From Siderastrea radians (taxonomy: Eukaryota; Cnidaria; Anthozoa; Scleractinia; Rhizangiidae), in NCBI GenBank assembly GCA_964017195.1, contig OZ024895.1, forward strand, positions 22,589,233 to 22,653,232: a stretch of 64,000 bases of DNA, written 5' to 3'. Shown piece after piece: positions 11,690 to 24,224 of the stretch (its first letter is position 1; each line of letters opens with the position of its first letter). The translations under genes were made by a program, and so were the position numbers. The notes beneath the pieces were generated by a model that worked only from the letters and a program-made list of their open reading frames with translations, searched no databases and was not told where the DNA came from.

Positions 11690-13468
11690 CTTACCACCAT
11701 TTTCACTACTACGCGACTTTTCTTTTCAAAACACTTCTGAGCACTTTGCAATACGCTTCCATCAATCATACCTCATATGGGAAGTGCGTGATCGGTTACC
11801 GCAATTGAATTGAGCTCGAAGGAGTAAAGATGGCGCCAAATTATCCCGTAAATTTGCGCTGGCGAGTCATATATTGACTAGTAAGAGGCTTTAGAGTCGT
11901 TGATGTTGCAAGAATACTTCACGTTTGGCAGATATTTGTAAAGAAATTTCGACATTTCTTCAGAATTAAATACCCGCTCGGTAGATTATCCTATGCGGCG
12001 GATGGTAAGCTTGCGTTTAATCTCGTGAATAAGCTATCCCGAAGTGTAAAGTAAAAATTCTAGCTTTTCTGACCTGAAAATAGCACACGATATCTTATTC
12101 ACCACGAGTATAATCTGGCAATATCCCGTGTACGAGGACGAAATTCAGGAGTGGATAGCGTGCGATCAACCCGGCGATTCGTGAAGAAAATGGGTTTGAC
12201 AAGAAGAAAGGTACATATGACTTGTTGGATTGTTTTTGCAAGAAACACTGCTAATTCTAGTCACGTATCACCCGAGGAATGGAATGAAAAACAAAGCACA
12301 AGCGCTTTATAAAGTTTATTGTTCTACGTGAATGTTAACGCTGGGACATGATAGCAAGAAAAATCTGAAATCTCGTTGTATATATAAAAGCGGGAACGGG
12401 GAAATATCAAGGAAAATATTTAAGCACAGTTTCATGTATACTTCTTCGTTATAGCTCACTGTGATTACCAAAGAACGTGATAAGCGAAACAGGGCGATGT
12501 ATCGTCGTAGGTCATCGCTAAATTTCACCGACAACAGTTGATATTTATCGGATGAATCAGAACTTCTCAGACTCATCTGTAAATAGCAACTGTTCTCGGT
12601 GAAATTCAGTGATTCTACGACAATACATCGTCCTGTTTCCCTCATCACGTTCTTTGGCAATCGTTTTGAGTTATAACGAAGAAGTAAACTTGAAAGTAAG
12701 CTTAAATATTTTCCGCGATTCCCCGTTCCCTCTTGTAGAAATAACAATTTCCCTATCATGTCACAGCGTTACCGTCTCGAAGACGTAGGCGGGGCAACAA
12801 ACGTTCCAAGCGCATTATAAGCTTATGCTTTATTTTGTTTTTTCAATTCATTCCGGAGGTGATAGGTGATTAGATTTAGCAGTGTTCCTTCCACAAAAAT
12901 GCAACAAGTCATACGTACCTTTCTTCTTGTAAAACCCATTTTCTTCACGAATCGGTTGATCGCACGCCGATCATGATTCGTTTTCCCGTTGCACACTCTA
13001 TCCACTCCTGAATTTCGTCCTCGTACACTTCGGGATACTGCCAGATTTATACTCGTGGTGAATAAGATGTCGTGTGCTATTTTCAGGTCAGAAAAGCTAG
13101 AATTATTACTTCACACTTCGGTTTAGCTTATTCACGAGTTTAAACGCAAGCTTACCATCCACCGCATAGGATAATCCACCGAGCGGGTATTTAATTCTGA
13201 AGAAATTTCGAAATTTCTTTACAAATATCTGCCAAACGTGAGGTATTCTTGCAACATCAACGACTCTAAAGCCTCTTACTAGTCAATACATGACTCGCCA
13301 GCGCAAATTTACGGGATAATTTGGCGCCATCCTTATTCCTTCGAGCTCAATTCAATTGCGGTAACATCACACACTTCCCATATTAGGTATGATTGACGGA
13401 AGCGCATTCCAAAGTGCTCAGAGGTGTTTTGAAAAGAAAAGTCGCGTAGCAGTGAAAATGGTGGTAAG
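11690..13468. repeat. 1.78-kb imperfect palindrome
   Basis: The left arm starts CTTACCACCATTTTCACTA and the right arm ends with its complement at 13,468. Complementarity can be followed through landmarks such as GGGATAATTTGGCGCCAT, TCTGCCAAACGTGA, ATTCACGAGTTTAAACGCAA and CCACTCCTGAATTTCGTCC, down to a centre near 12,570. Each arm is about 880 bp with scattered substitutions and indels. The right arm contains a minus-strand stretch ending with a donor-like AAG|GTACGT after INRFVKKMGFTRRK, which might be a remnant of a transposase DNA-binding exon. The left arm has a shortened version. Confidence 0.85.
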
Positions 13469-14317
13469 TTTCAAATTGACGTTTGACGGTTGGTAAAATA
13501 TTTTCTGCGCCTGACCTGCGTTGGTTTGAATTTGTTACCAGTGACGGTTGGAGTTCGTTGCAGAGCTAGCTGTGTCCGCGCGTAGTCATGATGCCCTAAA
13601 GGCTGCTCACTAAATTTGCCATCTACGGCTCTCAAAATAGGGCCTCGGGAATGCGATCGACAAAAATGCTCGTTGTTTATCAACAAATCTGTCTCTGGTG
13701 AAATTATCCCCATCGCGCATTTTCAATGGGACTTATCGTCCTCGAAACCGTCAACGGTCAGGAGATGGCTGCCAACCTCCGCTTCGCTTAATTCTCTCTT
13801 CACTTCTCGGGGTGGAAAAGGCGACTCGCTCAGAGAGGCGTTTTATCCGTTCAAGGCCTAAACCGCTGTAAAAACACTGGGAAACGGACGACGGGCCTGA
13901 AGCCGTAGGTGAGTTCAAAAGACAACTTTATTTTACACCTTTTGCACATTTTTAGCCCAAGTAATGTTTTCCATACAAACTCTTATCATCGTCAACAATG
14001 AATAATAAGCAGGCCAAGAGGGTTGGGGTAATGTGGTCAAAAGCCTACAATAGTGAGCTTCGGAAACCTGTGATGAAAAAGGGTCACTTTTCCTCTTAAA
14101 AAACTTACACGTTTGGTATTTGCAACCGAAAAACTCGCAAACTCATGCAGACAAGGCCTGGTGCAAAAAGAAAAAAATGACAACAGTTACAAGACAAGTC
14201 TCCTTTAGATCCAGAAAAAGTATGGTATGAAAAATTCACGATTTGTAAAATATGAACTTATAACCTAGCTAGTGCTTCTTGGGTGTTTTACCATCTTAAG
14301 AAAGGTAAGAGAGGTAA
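13469..14317. other. No gene recognised
   Basis: Single-copy-looking sequence. Short overlapping ORFs exist but show no domain or codon signal that I can support. Confidence 0.4.
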
Positions 14318-14640
14318 GTTGCGAGTGATAGATCTTACATTACACAAATCGTAACTGAATTTCAATGAAGAACCTCACAAAGAGCCTAACACGAACCAAA
14401 ACATTCCTTACGTTTTTGTCCTTGAAAGTCGCGAGTGATAGATCTTACATTACACAAATCTTAACTAAATTTCAATCAAGAACCTCACAATAGCCTAACA
14501 CGAACCAAAACATTCCTTACATTTTTGTCCTTGAAAGTCGCGAGTGATAGATCTTACATTAAACAGATCTTAACTGACCTAATTAACTAAACCCTAACAT
14601 GAACCTGAACATTCCTTACATTTTTACCCTTGGACTGTCT
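14318..14640 (+). repeat. ~109-bp tandem repeat, three units
   Basis: Units start near 14,318, 14,429 and 14,537 and share GCGAGTGATAGATCTTACAT, then GAACCTCACAA, ACACGAACCAAAACATTCC and TTTTTGTCCTTG. The third unit is truncated and diverged. No coding signal. Confidence 0.9.
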
Positions 14641-15599
14641 GATAACTGTAAACAAAGCCACTTGTGAAAATAACGTTAGCGTAACAAAACCGTGAAAGGA
14701 CCCTTAAAACTGGCTTTTTTAACGCTCCTACGACGTTTATGTAAGGCTCATGTCAGGCTTCTTTTTAACGTTGAGAGTTAGTTTCTTGTAAGGTCGCTGT
14801 TAGGTTTGAAGATTAAGGCTTTGTTAAGGCTCCTGTCGGGCCTAAAATTTTCTTGCGGGGGCCGCGCCATTTTGCAAAGAGCTCGTGTACAAGTTCGTTT
14901 CACAAGTCCTGAAGCAAAAAATCATCATCATCATCATGATAAATAAAATAAAAAAATAACAATAATGATGGAAGTGCTTTGTTTTCATAGCCCTCTTTGA
15001 CTCCGAAGGAACGGTTTCTTAATCAAACAGAAGCATTCAAAGCACCGCGAAGAAGCACACGACGGGCGTTCTTCGTATACAGAACGCAGGCATCTTGAAG
15101 ATTGTGTGAAAATTGAAAACTACCAGGATTCATTTGTGAGATCATCAATACTCGCCGATTAATTTGTTTATGAAGAAAAGAGCAAGTGTCAGCCTAATAG
15201 GACTCCCCTAAAACGACTGCGTGGGAGGCTAGTATTAATAAAGACCGTTAATTAGTCGTTTGCGATAATTCTTTGCAATTGCGTTTACAGTGCCTGATAT
15301 TTAAATTTCAGGATGTAGCAAAACTCTCCAGTTTAGACCACAGGTCGATCATTCAAAGGCATCGTGACGTCACGTGGGCTATTTGATCTCAAACATTTAC
15401 TGTATTTTGCAACGGCTGCTCTCGGCTAGATTCAAGTGATGGGGAGAAATGCCTCATAAAATGCTGAATTTTGCATCTTTTGATCTCAAATGTTGATATA
15501 TTGTAAGCCAGATGAATAAAGTTAACTTACCTTATGCTCAGTTAGTGTGGTCTTTTGCGATTTTGTGGCGTTTTGAGTTACTTGCTCTCGACGGGGGCG
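14641..15599. other. No gene recognised
   Basis: A short ATC-rich run occurs near 14,922 and an AT-rich simple stretch near 14,940. Nothing else is supported. Confidence 0.4.
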
Positions 15600-15850
15600 C
15601 CAGCGGCAAGCGGCTCAAAACGCCACAAAAGTTTATCCTCAGACTCAAAAGGTAGAACCACCCTCTATTATGGAGTAAACAGTACCAAGGAAAGTACTGC
15701 TCAGTGCCTTTCATTTGAAAAGTAACTCATTAGGCCTGGCTTTCCTGTGGGTGCTGCTTCTTATGTGTATAGGGTGGTTCTAACTTTCGAGTCTTCAGTA
15801 AAATCCTAAGCTGTGACCATTCAAATGAAAGCTAAAGAACTGACAAGCCG
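15600..15850. repeat. Dispersed repeat pair, same family as 32,957-33,440
   Basis: Segments such as GTAAACAGTACCAAGGAAAG and GGTGGTTCTAACTTTCGAG correspond, in both orientations, to the tandem units in RTK intron 1, where GTACCGCAGGAAAGTAC and AGAACCACCTTGTAC occur. This looks like a diverged dispersed repeat; its class is not recognised. Confidence 0.55.
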
Positions 15851-15928
15851 GTGCCATGGTATTTCTGCTTGCTTTCCTGGTTGTTATGAAACAATACTTC
15901 GTAAATCAGTCAAACGTGATTTCGTGCC

Positions 15929-15995
15929 ACCTTCGATTTTTCGAACTCCCGATTTTTCGAACCAATTTCCGTTTCCCTAGGAGGTTCGAAAAATC
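15929..15995. repeat. Degenerate TTCGAAAAATCGAG repeat
   Basis: Two TCGATTTTTCGAAC-like copies face an inverted GGTTCGAAAAATCGAG copy. The motif resembles the body of the pogo-like MITE at 38,856-39,031, so this may be a relic of that family. Confidence 0.4.
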
Positions 15996-16547
15996 GAGAT
16001 TCCACTTTTATGAGAGATGTTGTCGTTGTAGCTTATTTACAGCTATGACATGAGTAATTGACTTATGTCTAAATATCATTTCAGATCCTTTGATGTTAGA
16101 GATCTAGATTCAAACAAGCTTTTAAGGCTGTTTCTTTCCCAGACTATTGCTGATCGTGTGTGTCTGATGAGGGAATGTTTTTTCTCTGTGCCACTTTTCG
16201 TTACGAGCTATTTCAGTCCCCGGAGATGCGTGGCGCCATTGTCGCTTCCTTCAGATTCACTTTCTGTGTAGCCTTGATTCTTATGAGGAAAGCTCATCCG
16301 TTGTTGGAGAGTCCAAACACTAAATTGTGCTCGCCATTTTTTAACTTCTTAAACGGAATGCTTTATCAATAAGTAAAAGACCAAATTTTTGATTGGTTGA
16401 AAGGTGGAGGCGGGGTGGGGGTGTGTGAGGCTATGTAATAATATTACCGTGGGACTGACCCATCAGTAAGGGTAGATTTTTATTGAGTGTATAGGCGACT
16501 AGAATGTAACAAAAGATACGTACTTTTATCTTTTGGCAATAAAGACT

Positions 16548-16630
16548 ATTATTATTATTAGTAGTAGTAGTATTAGTATTAGTATTAGTGTTAGTATTAG
16601 TATTAGTATTAGTATTATTATTATTATTAT

Positions 16631-16701
<71 letters not shown>

Positions 16702-16719
16702 CTACTACTACTACTACTA
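16548..16719. repeat. Trinucleotide microsatellite (TTA/TAG/CTA)n
   Basis: Runs of ATT, then mixed TTAG-type units, ATT again, a long (AGT)n run of about 25 units, and a terminal (ACT)n run. The poly-Ser, poly-Val and poly-Leu readings across it are artefacts of the repeat. Confidence 0.95.
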
Positions 16720-16970
16720 AAAATAAACCCAGGTGTGAATACACTGTTTCACAGGGTCGAAATGGAATATGCAAAAAAACATTGAGGGCGCATGTTCAAG
16801 GACATTTGCCATCAGCAAAAAATTTGCTCACCGCGAACAGTGCAAATAACTCAAAACTGGTGATAGAAAACGTGCTCGATGCATCATAATTTTTGTCATA
16901 CTTACATTTTGGGCCAACATAAATATCGACTTTCTCTTAATATCAGGAGTGTATTAAAGGCAGAACAAAT

Positions 16971-17103
16971 ATTATGTCATGTATCTGAATGATATATTGT
17001 TACATAACCTAAAGAAAATTTAAGACATTTTGAAACTACAGTAATAACTGACGAAAGAAACAAAAATACAATGAAAACTAAGTGTACCAATGCTCAGAGC
17101 GTA
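16971..17103 (+). repeat. Direct repeat, left copy
   Basis: About 133 bp nearly identical to 17,725-17,865, sharing TCTGAATGATATATTGTTAC, AAATTTAAGACATTTTGAAA and CAATGCTCAGAGCGTA. The 620 bp between the copies has no recognised gene. The pair could be remnants of terminal direct repeats or of a tandem duplication. Confidence 0.85.
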
Positions 17104-17724
17104 AGTAAATATTTAAAACAAAAACAGAAACACCTGCGTTGTTGTACGATCGGTCTAAATGACCAGAATTTAATACTGATCAATCGTTCGTGTCGAACTG
17201 TCACTCGCACGTGTCGGACATGCCATTTCTAGTTCACGATAAGAATGGCTCGAAATACAGTTTCTGTCCAAAAATGCGGTGTAAAATGGAAGTATTCAAG
17301 GTCTGATAGTAGATTTGCTGACGGGCGATTGATAAAGGTAGCCGCCTCTAATCGCTCCAAAGAGCTAGTAGGGGCGTTCGGACGAGAAAGCCACCGCTCG
17401 GTCTTGTTTCAAAGTCAGTGAAGAGGAAAAGTAACTGGGCTGACATTTAGTGTTATCTCCGGCCGGGTTAACGACCCGTTTTCCGAATTCAACTCTTTTC
17501 GCCCCGAGAAGTCTTAGAATTATTCAATAAACAAAGAAACTATCTGGCATTACATAATCTCTTGAAATAAAGCAACCAGGAAATTGTGGAATCACTTCTC
17601 TGTCTTACCCATCTCAACCTGTTTCTACTGACTCTGTTATTTGCTTTAAAGGGTGCTTTGTTACGCGTGATTTGGTTCGTCTAGACGTGTTTAGTTCTTG
17701 CTTGATCGTGTCACCGGAACTTTA

Positions 17725-17865
17725 ATTATGTCACGTATCTGAATGATATATTGTTACATAACCTAAAGAAAATTTAAGACATTTTGAAACTACAGTTAAT
17801 AACTGACGAAAGAAACCAAAAAAAAAAAAAATTTGAAAACTAAGTGTAGCAATGCTCAGAGCGTA
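17725..17865 (+). repeat. Direct repeat, right copy
   Basis: Partner of 16,971-17,103. It differs mainly by an expanded poly-A tract near 17,819. Confidence 0.85.
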
Positions 17866-18749
17866 TTAGTGGTAACTGACAAGGAATGACATGAAAAAGA
17901 TTGGATTCTGCTTCCACAGAATTTCAGCTTAGCAGGCAGACAAACTGGAAAAAATACCCTGACTAAAAACTGAGCAAGACAATTGTGTGAACGCAACGAG
18001 TCTGTGAGCATTGTTCCTTGATTTGTTACACAGATGTAATCCTAGTTCATTATGCATGCTTCTCTAGGCTGTGTATATAGATTCAAACAGCTTTTCAAAT
18101 TTTGTTAAAATGTTAGCTGACGATCAGGGTCCCCTCGCACAAATTTCACTCTTTAAAAGCTGCCGTTGTCTTTAAAACTCGGAATGAAACTTTAATAAGG
18201 AAAAGTTTCATTCCCTGAAGAAAACTTAAGACAGTGCCTGACGAAATTTTAAAACTGAAATATAATATTTTTCCCAGCCGTGCAAACAGTCTTGCTTCAT
18301 TGGCTACATTTGCGAATTAAGTTTGCAAATTATGCAAGCATAAATATGTGCAAGCCTACAAGTTAAACTTTTTGGAAATTCGAAGAAAAAATAAAACAAA
18401 ACATGCCCAGATGGTCGCATCTCAAAAGACAAAAATCCGCCACGGCTTCGTAAGAGTTTTGCATTCAACCAGAGATTTAATCGCGGCGCAAATTCTATCA
18501 AAATATGTTGCGCACATGGGGCTCACTAAAGAGGAAAATTTGTTTTGAACTTCCAGCACAAGCTCACGAGGCCGAGGTCTTGGTTGCCAACCCTTGCTCG
18601 TTATACGATACATATTTTTAGTCGGCTACCGTAACCTCCTCAAAGCAAGTGCAAAGGCTTAAAATCCAGTTTTAGGTTTCGGACAAATCAACACCTGCTA
18701 GAATGAAAAGTGGCTTGCAACTTGAATTCAAACGTGAGGTTTAAAAGGT

Positions 18750-19650
18750 TCTCAAGCGAACTGTGAAAACAGGAAAGAGAGAGTTTTTATTATTATTTAT
18801 TTATTTATTTTTACTATTATTATTTTGCCTAAATGTAGGGGTGACTTTTCGCAGAGACAATATATGGAGTACGTATGCACGTGTGATGGGATTTTGGAAA
18901 GTGCATCTGTCAAAGTCACCGGCAAAGTTACAAAAGGAACTGGTCAATTAGAACAGCGAACCGGCTTGAAGGGCTAAAACCGTTTAAAACAGTTGCGTGG
19001 GTTAATTCCTCTTGCCTTTACAACAAATTTGATTCCAGTGGTGTTTATTTTCTGTTAATACCGAAAATTATTACAGAGAATTCCTTTCAGTGGAGGTGCT
19101 TTCTCCTTTCAACAAACTACCTTCGACTTTCTTGCCACTATTTCTTACTACACGAGAAAGCAATGTTTGTTTCGATTATCATAATTAGAGCTTTTGGTCT
19201 TTTGAAATAATGGTTTACCTGTCACAAACGATTATTCCTGATGAACCAGCTGGCTTTATGACGGTGGGGATTATACTGACTCGAATTACACAATCTCCAT
19301 AAAATTACAATATTTGGCGGTGTCTTGTGAAATTTTGTTCGCTAAAGCCAAGAAAGTATTTCCCAACATCATATTCATAAGGAGAAACCTCATTTGTAGT
19401 TACTTTCAACACACATTTACACACGCGACTAGAAAGAATTCTATTGACGAACCTAGTATTGTAGTAAACAAAGTACTGCTGTTTTTCACAATCCTAACCC
19501 TTCCATGTCATCCCATCCTATTGGCTCGGGTCAAAGTCCGCCACCTTTCTAAGCAACCAAAGACCGTGAAATGAATGTCGCTGTTGTCAAAGAGCTTACC
19601 ACGAGCAAAGGTCTTTTATACCTCCTTTATACCACCAATTGGATATCACG
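18750..19650 (+). repeat. Old segmental duplicate (copy 1)
   Basis: Diverged colinear similarity to about 21,540-22,540. Shared landmarks include CTTGCCTTTAC, GTGGGGATTAT, CAAAGTCCGCCAC/CAAAGTCTGCCAC, AATGTCGCTGTT, CACCACGAGCAAAG-like and TTTATACCACCAATT. No coding region is recognised in either copy. Confidence 0.5.
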
Positions 19651-20379
19651 TGAACAGCACGTGTTTAGGAAATAAAAGTCAATAAACAGCTGGATTTTTT
19701 AATGAATCATTGTCTTCTAAGCGCATTTGTTTGGACAATGACCTTTCCAACGTAAACGATACTTAGAACATGTGTTATTAGCGACGACCGCCTGATTATA
19801 AATTCTTTTTCCATCACTCGCCGCTGGTTTTTAAGTGAGCGCAAGCTCTGAGCGATTCCATAGAGCACGTTTTTCGCAAAACATCCGTCGTTCAGTTTAT
19901 CGATTTCTTATGTTCACATCGCTTCTTTCCCAGGTCAAGAAATAAATTTTAACAGATTTTAATTACGTAAAAAGAAGTGAGAATGGCTCTCGTGCAGTAA
20001 TTTGCATTTATTTTGGAAAATCGGTCGGCTGAGTTTTCAAACAACCGTGCAATCCAAACAAAAAATTGAGAACACAAAGAAGAGCATGACAGAGGTCTAC
20101 AAAGGAACTCTACAATTCCGTCATAAAGGAGCAGGGAAGAGCTAAAACCGTCCATGGTAAGTACTTGTTACAAGTCGCGAAGATAATTATTATTACTCAT
20201 TAAATCCTATGCCCTGCCAACGGAAATAAAAGACAAAGAAACCGGGATTTGGTTTGAGAACCGGACAAATGCGATATGACATGTGTAACGTAGTAAACAA
20301 AGCTGTCTGTGCTAGAATTGGCGCTAACAATACCTATTGTAACTTCAAATCCTTTATTTTTCCACTGTTGATTACCTAC

Positions 20380-20451
20380 TCCCATATGGTCTAGTGGTTA
20401 GGATCCGGCGCTCTCACCGCCGTGGCCCGGGTTCGATTCCCGGTGTGGGAA
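20380..20451 (+). tRNA. tRNA-Glu (CTC)
   Basis: A 72-nt cloverleaf: acceptor TCCCATA pairs with TGTGGGA (one T-G), A box TGGTCTAGTGG, anticodon CTC at 20,413-20,415 in loop CTCTCAC, and a perfect GGTTCGATTCC B box. A TTTT terminator lies about 10 nt downstream. It is isolated from the other tRNA genes. Confidence 0.95.
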
Positions 20452-21539
20452 AGACTATATTTTCGCGCTTTTCCTTTTCTTTTCTTTTTTTTATTTTTTA
20501 TTTTTCATGTTATTTGGTTCGCTCTTTTACTGCGATTTATGTTTTTGTGGCTCTACCTCTAAAAATTCTAAACGTGAAGGGCGAAAACTGTGGCAGTCCA
20601 TATTAGATGTCACCGCTGACAGTTACGTAGTTATTTATAATGCGATGTGAATGACGTTTTACGTTTAAAATCATGCCAAACTCATTCATGAATAAGCTTG
20701 AACAAGAATATACAAGTCATGACAAGTCAGCGATATCTTACAATGAAATCATCCCGATTTGCAATTCCTGAAAAAAAAAAAAGATCTGATCAAGCTGTTT
20801 GGACACACAGACAATTGACAAATCAAGTTTTAGTTCATTACTTGTTTGGCGGGTGGGGATTATGAGTTCTAAAGGCAGGGCTGTAAAAGAATCGTGCGTA
20901 TCGTGTGAAGTGAGAACAAAATATATAAGGTCGTGGCACATTAAAACAGCTCAAATTTAGCTGTGATCTGCGAATAAATGGTCAAGCATGTCTCACCATC
21001 TGTCGATATTTCTGATCCAGTGTTAACCTTGTGGTTGGTTGTTGTGGACACAGCACATTCCTTTGGTTCTTTCTGTGAGCGTTTTTCTGGTTTCATTGAT
21101 TGGAGTTGTATTTATTTATTTATTTATTTATTTATTTATTATTTGCCCTCTTGGTCTGTTCTTTTTTTTCAATTGTGTTGTAGTTATCCATTTTCTTACC
21201 CGAGTTCATCAAATAAACCCGAGGATGAAAAAATTGTTTCATGCTAGCTTTCGCATCGAAACGGAAACGATAAATGGCAAAGTCACCGGTATGGTAACTT
21301 GTTACCCAAAAGTAAAAAAATATCCTTTGCACTTTGCACAATGCTTACAAGGTCTTGGATGTGAAGTGACATGCATCTTCAGTTTATAGGATGCATGTTT
21401 CTAATCAATCCCCAAGACCTCGTAAGCAAGACAGTACAATGCTTAAAAATACAGTTTAGGTTTAAGACAACATGAAATTGACTCGTGCTTTATAGGAAAG
21501 AAAAGTGACTTCGCCAATGTGGGGCCCAATTATTGTTTT
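20452..21539. other. Non-coding with TTTA microsatellite
   Basis: A short (TTTA)n run lies near 21,110-21,141. No gene is supported. Confidence 0.4.
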
Positions 21540-22540
21540 ACGTATATTGAAAATAATGGGCGAGTCAGCTTAACTGGATGTCGGTGCACGTGTTACTGAC
21601 TGTATCAAAGTCTTCGGCAGATTTCTGATTTCAAAATAAACTAGTGAATAGAAACAGCGACCCGTGATTAAAGCAAAGATCACTGGAACCTTTTCAAATA
21701 CGAGTCGGTAACTAAAATTGTTGTCTCCAGAAGGATTTAGTACTCTTGCCTTTACCTCAAATTAAATCTGTCGAGTGATTTCATTACTTAATTTATTATC
21801 GGTGAATACTGAAACGAAAAATAGACCACAAATTGTTTCAAGATCTTTAAACGGAGGTGACTTTTTTTCATTCCAACTCACGTCCTTCGAGCATAGTAAG
21901 TTTCTTGCTGTTTAATCTTTAATCTTTTAGAGCTAGCACTTTTTGAACGAACAGGCGATATTTGTGTTGACCAATTGTTTAGAGGTCTCCTTCATAATCA
22001 ATCAATCAATCCGACACAAAAGAAATTATTAAAACCGGCTCGACAACGGCCTGACAGCCTGAAGAACTAGTTGGTTTGAAAAGTGTGGGGATTATTGGGC
22101 CAAATTAAAGGCATTTGCTTATCACGAATTCGAAGACTTACTAGCAAAATGAAAATTAAACTGAGTACTGAAAATACATTTACGGCAACAAGGCACTACC
22201 CGTTTGTAGTTCATTTTCCCTGCCCTTGCATGCCACCCCTTAGCTGGAGTCAAAGTCTGCCACGAGTAATAGTGCGTGTTATTTCATGTTTCCTAAGTAA
22301 AGAAAGACCTTAAAAGTAATGTCGCTGTTACATAGCGTATCATACATGCTTATCCATAATGTTAATAAAAAACACAATTACAACGCAAAAGTAAGAACAT
22401 ATTGGAAAGGTTGCCCTATGACGTTTCACTAAAGAAAGGCCTTTTAAAAATAATAAAACTGAATTAAATTCACTTGCATATTTACACGTTATCGATAAGT
22501 TCACCACGAGCAAAGTTCTTTATACCACCAATTAGACGAA
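21540..22540 (+). repeat. Old segmental duplicate (copy 2)
   Basis: Diverged counterpart of 18,750-19,650, with the same order of landmarks and internal indels. Confidence 0.5.
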
Positions 22541-23352
22541 ATGCGACTAAAAAAAATGAAAATAAATCGTGTCGCAGTTACCTATTTTTCTTCGCCCTTT
22601 TTCAAGTAGATGCGGCCTTTTTCAAGTAGATTCAAGCATGCAAGAATCGTTTTATTGTAGCTTTCGGAACAGGACGAAATCGATTTAAGTAAATTTAACT
22701 GGTACGGGAACTTGAAATTTGAAAATTGAAAAGAAACTGACGACGACTAACTTTGTCTCAGTGCAGCGATCAGTTAGCGTGAATTCTAATATGCTATGCG
22801 TAGTACGTACCTTACTCTATTTCGCTGTCTTAGTCAATTGTTAAAACCAATCAGTGCACTTCCGATCCTGTAAGCGTGGAAATTGAATGAATAGGGGAAG
22901 CCCCTATACACTATTAAATGGAAAACTTTCACATGTCTGGCGGGGTTTAGGGTCAGTTTACAGTGATCGAGTCATATGAAGCTCATATCATTTTACAGGT
23001 CAGTTTATCCGTTGTCCACATCATGATCAGCCCGTAAACAAATGGTAACTCTGCTAGTTGACGAATTCAGGATTTAATCCCGAACTGCCCCGCGTACCTG
23101 CTTTCTGAGTTCAGGTTTTCTCCTCTCTTTTTGGGAGTCTGTCAAGACGATCGTTTAAAGCTGTTTTTAAAACGTTTTTTTATCTTAACCGTTCTTGTGT
23201 ACGCCAAGAGAGAAACGCCCGCTGGAGGCTGGAGTATTCTGGGGGCATCCTCCCCCGGAAAATTGGAAATTTTGTACTTCGGGAATGTGATTTTCAGCAT
23301 TTTGTCAAAGTGGAAAAAGGTGGTTAACAGTTTTAATTTTGACTGGCTGCAC

Positions 23353-23483
23353 TAGCCTGTTCCAGGCGATCAGATGATGGAGCGCGAGCGCCGTCTTCCC
23401 CAGTCTCCCCTCGTTCTTTCCAACTCTTTTCGCTCGCTACGTTTTCGCTCGCGCTCCACTATCTGAACGCCTGGAACAGGCTA
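23353..23483. mobile_element. TAGCCTG MITE with 8-bp TSD
   Basis: A 131-bp element with 16-bp perfect TIRs (TAGCCTGTTCCAGGCG and its complement), flanked on both sides by GGCTGCAC (23,345-23,352 and 23,484-23,491). The interior is also partly palindromic (AGCGCGAGCG..CGCTCGCGCT). The 8-bp TSD suggests hAT-like transposition. A relative at 34,285 has a 9-bp flanking repeat, so the superfamily is uncertain. Confidence 0.9.
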
Positions 23484-24224
23484 GGCTGCACTGAAGTACC
23501 AATCAAATAGACTCTTTTATTGGTCAAATACGCAATTTCCTGTCGTCGCTGTCTATCTATAGTGCTTGTTGTGTCGTTGTCGTATTTTGCCGGTTCGGCT
23601 GAGTCGCTTGTCGGTGTTAAAAAAGTCCCAGGTCGCCAGTTTTCAGGGCCGTGTCGCTTGTCGCTTTTACCCCTTGGAAGGCCTCTTGAAAAGCATAGGA
23701 CGCTACATTATACAAAATTCGACTTAATTCTTCACCCACAAAATAGCCAAATAAATCTTCAAATAATCTTCAAATTGTTTTCTACTAAAGGTGCGGTGGA
23801 GAGGGCAACGTGAATCAAATTACCGCAGCAATCAATGATTCGAGTACCCCGCGGGCGATCGTACGCGCTTGTAGGTCGGCTTATGTGCTGGTTGGGTGTT
23901 CTTTCTCTTAGCAATTTTGGCGGAAAAAAAACATAGAATTTGGACGGATATAACTGCACAGCAAACACGCCATTGCACAGACCGTGCTCCTATTAAAGCT
24001 TATGTGAGTCTACTTAGTCCAGAGTGCTAAGTTATTTTAAATTCATGTGAGTCTAGAGGGTTTAAATTACCGGGAAATTACCAGTGATATTAGAGGCCAT
24101 ATTAGGCTATTCAAGGAAAGGTTAAAATGACTTCTGAAATCGTTAGTATCAGGGATAATAACATGCCCGTTAATTTTATGTATTTGAGCTCCAAGAAGTC
24201 CAAGGCCTAAAAATTTTGGTGATA

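Noticed and set aside
12316..12759. 147-codon minus-strand ORF
   Set aside because: It spans the centre of the 1.78-kb palindrome and both arms; no domain recognised, so probably chance.
16526..16889. Poly-Ser, poly-Val and poly-Leu ORFs
   Set aside because: Produced by the (AGT)n/(ATT)n microsatellite in several frames; no domain outside the repeat.
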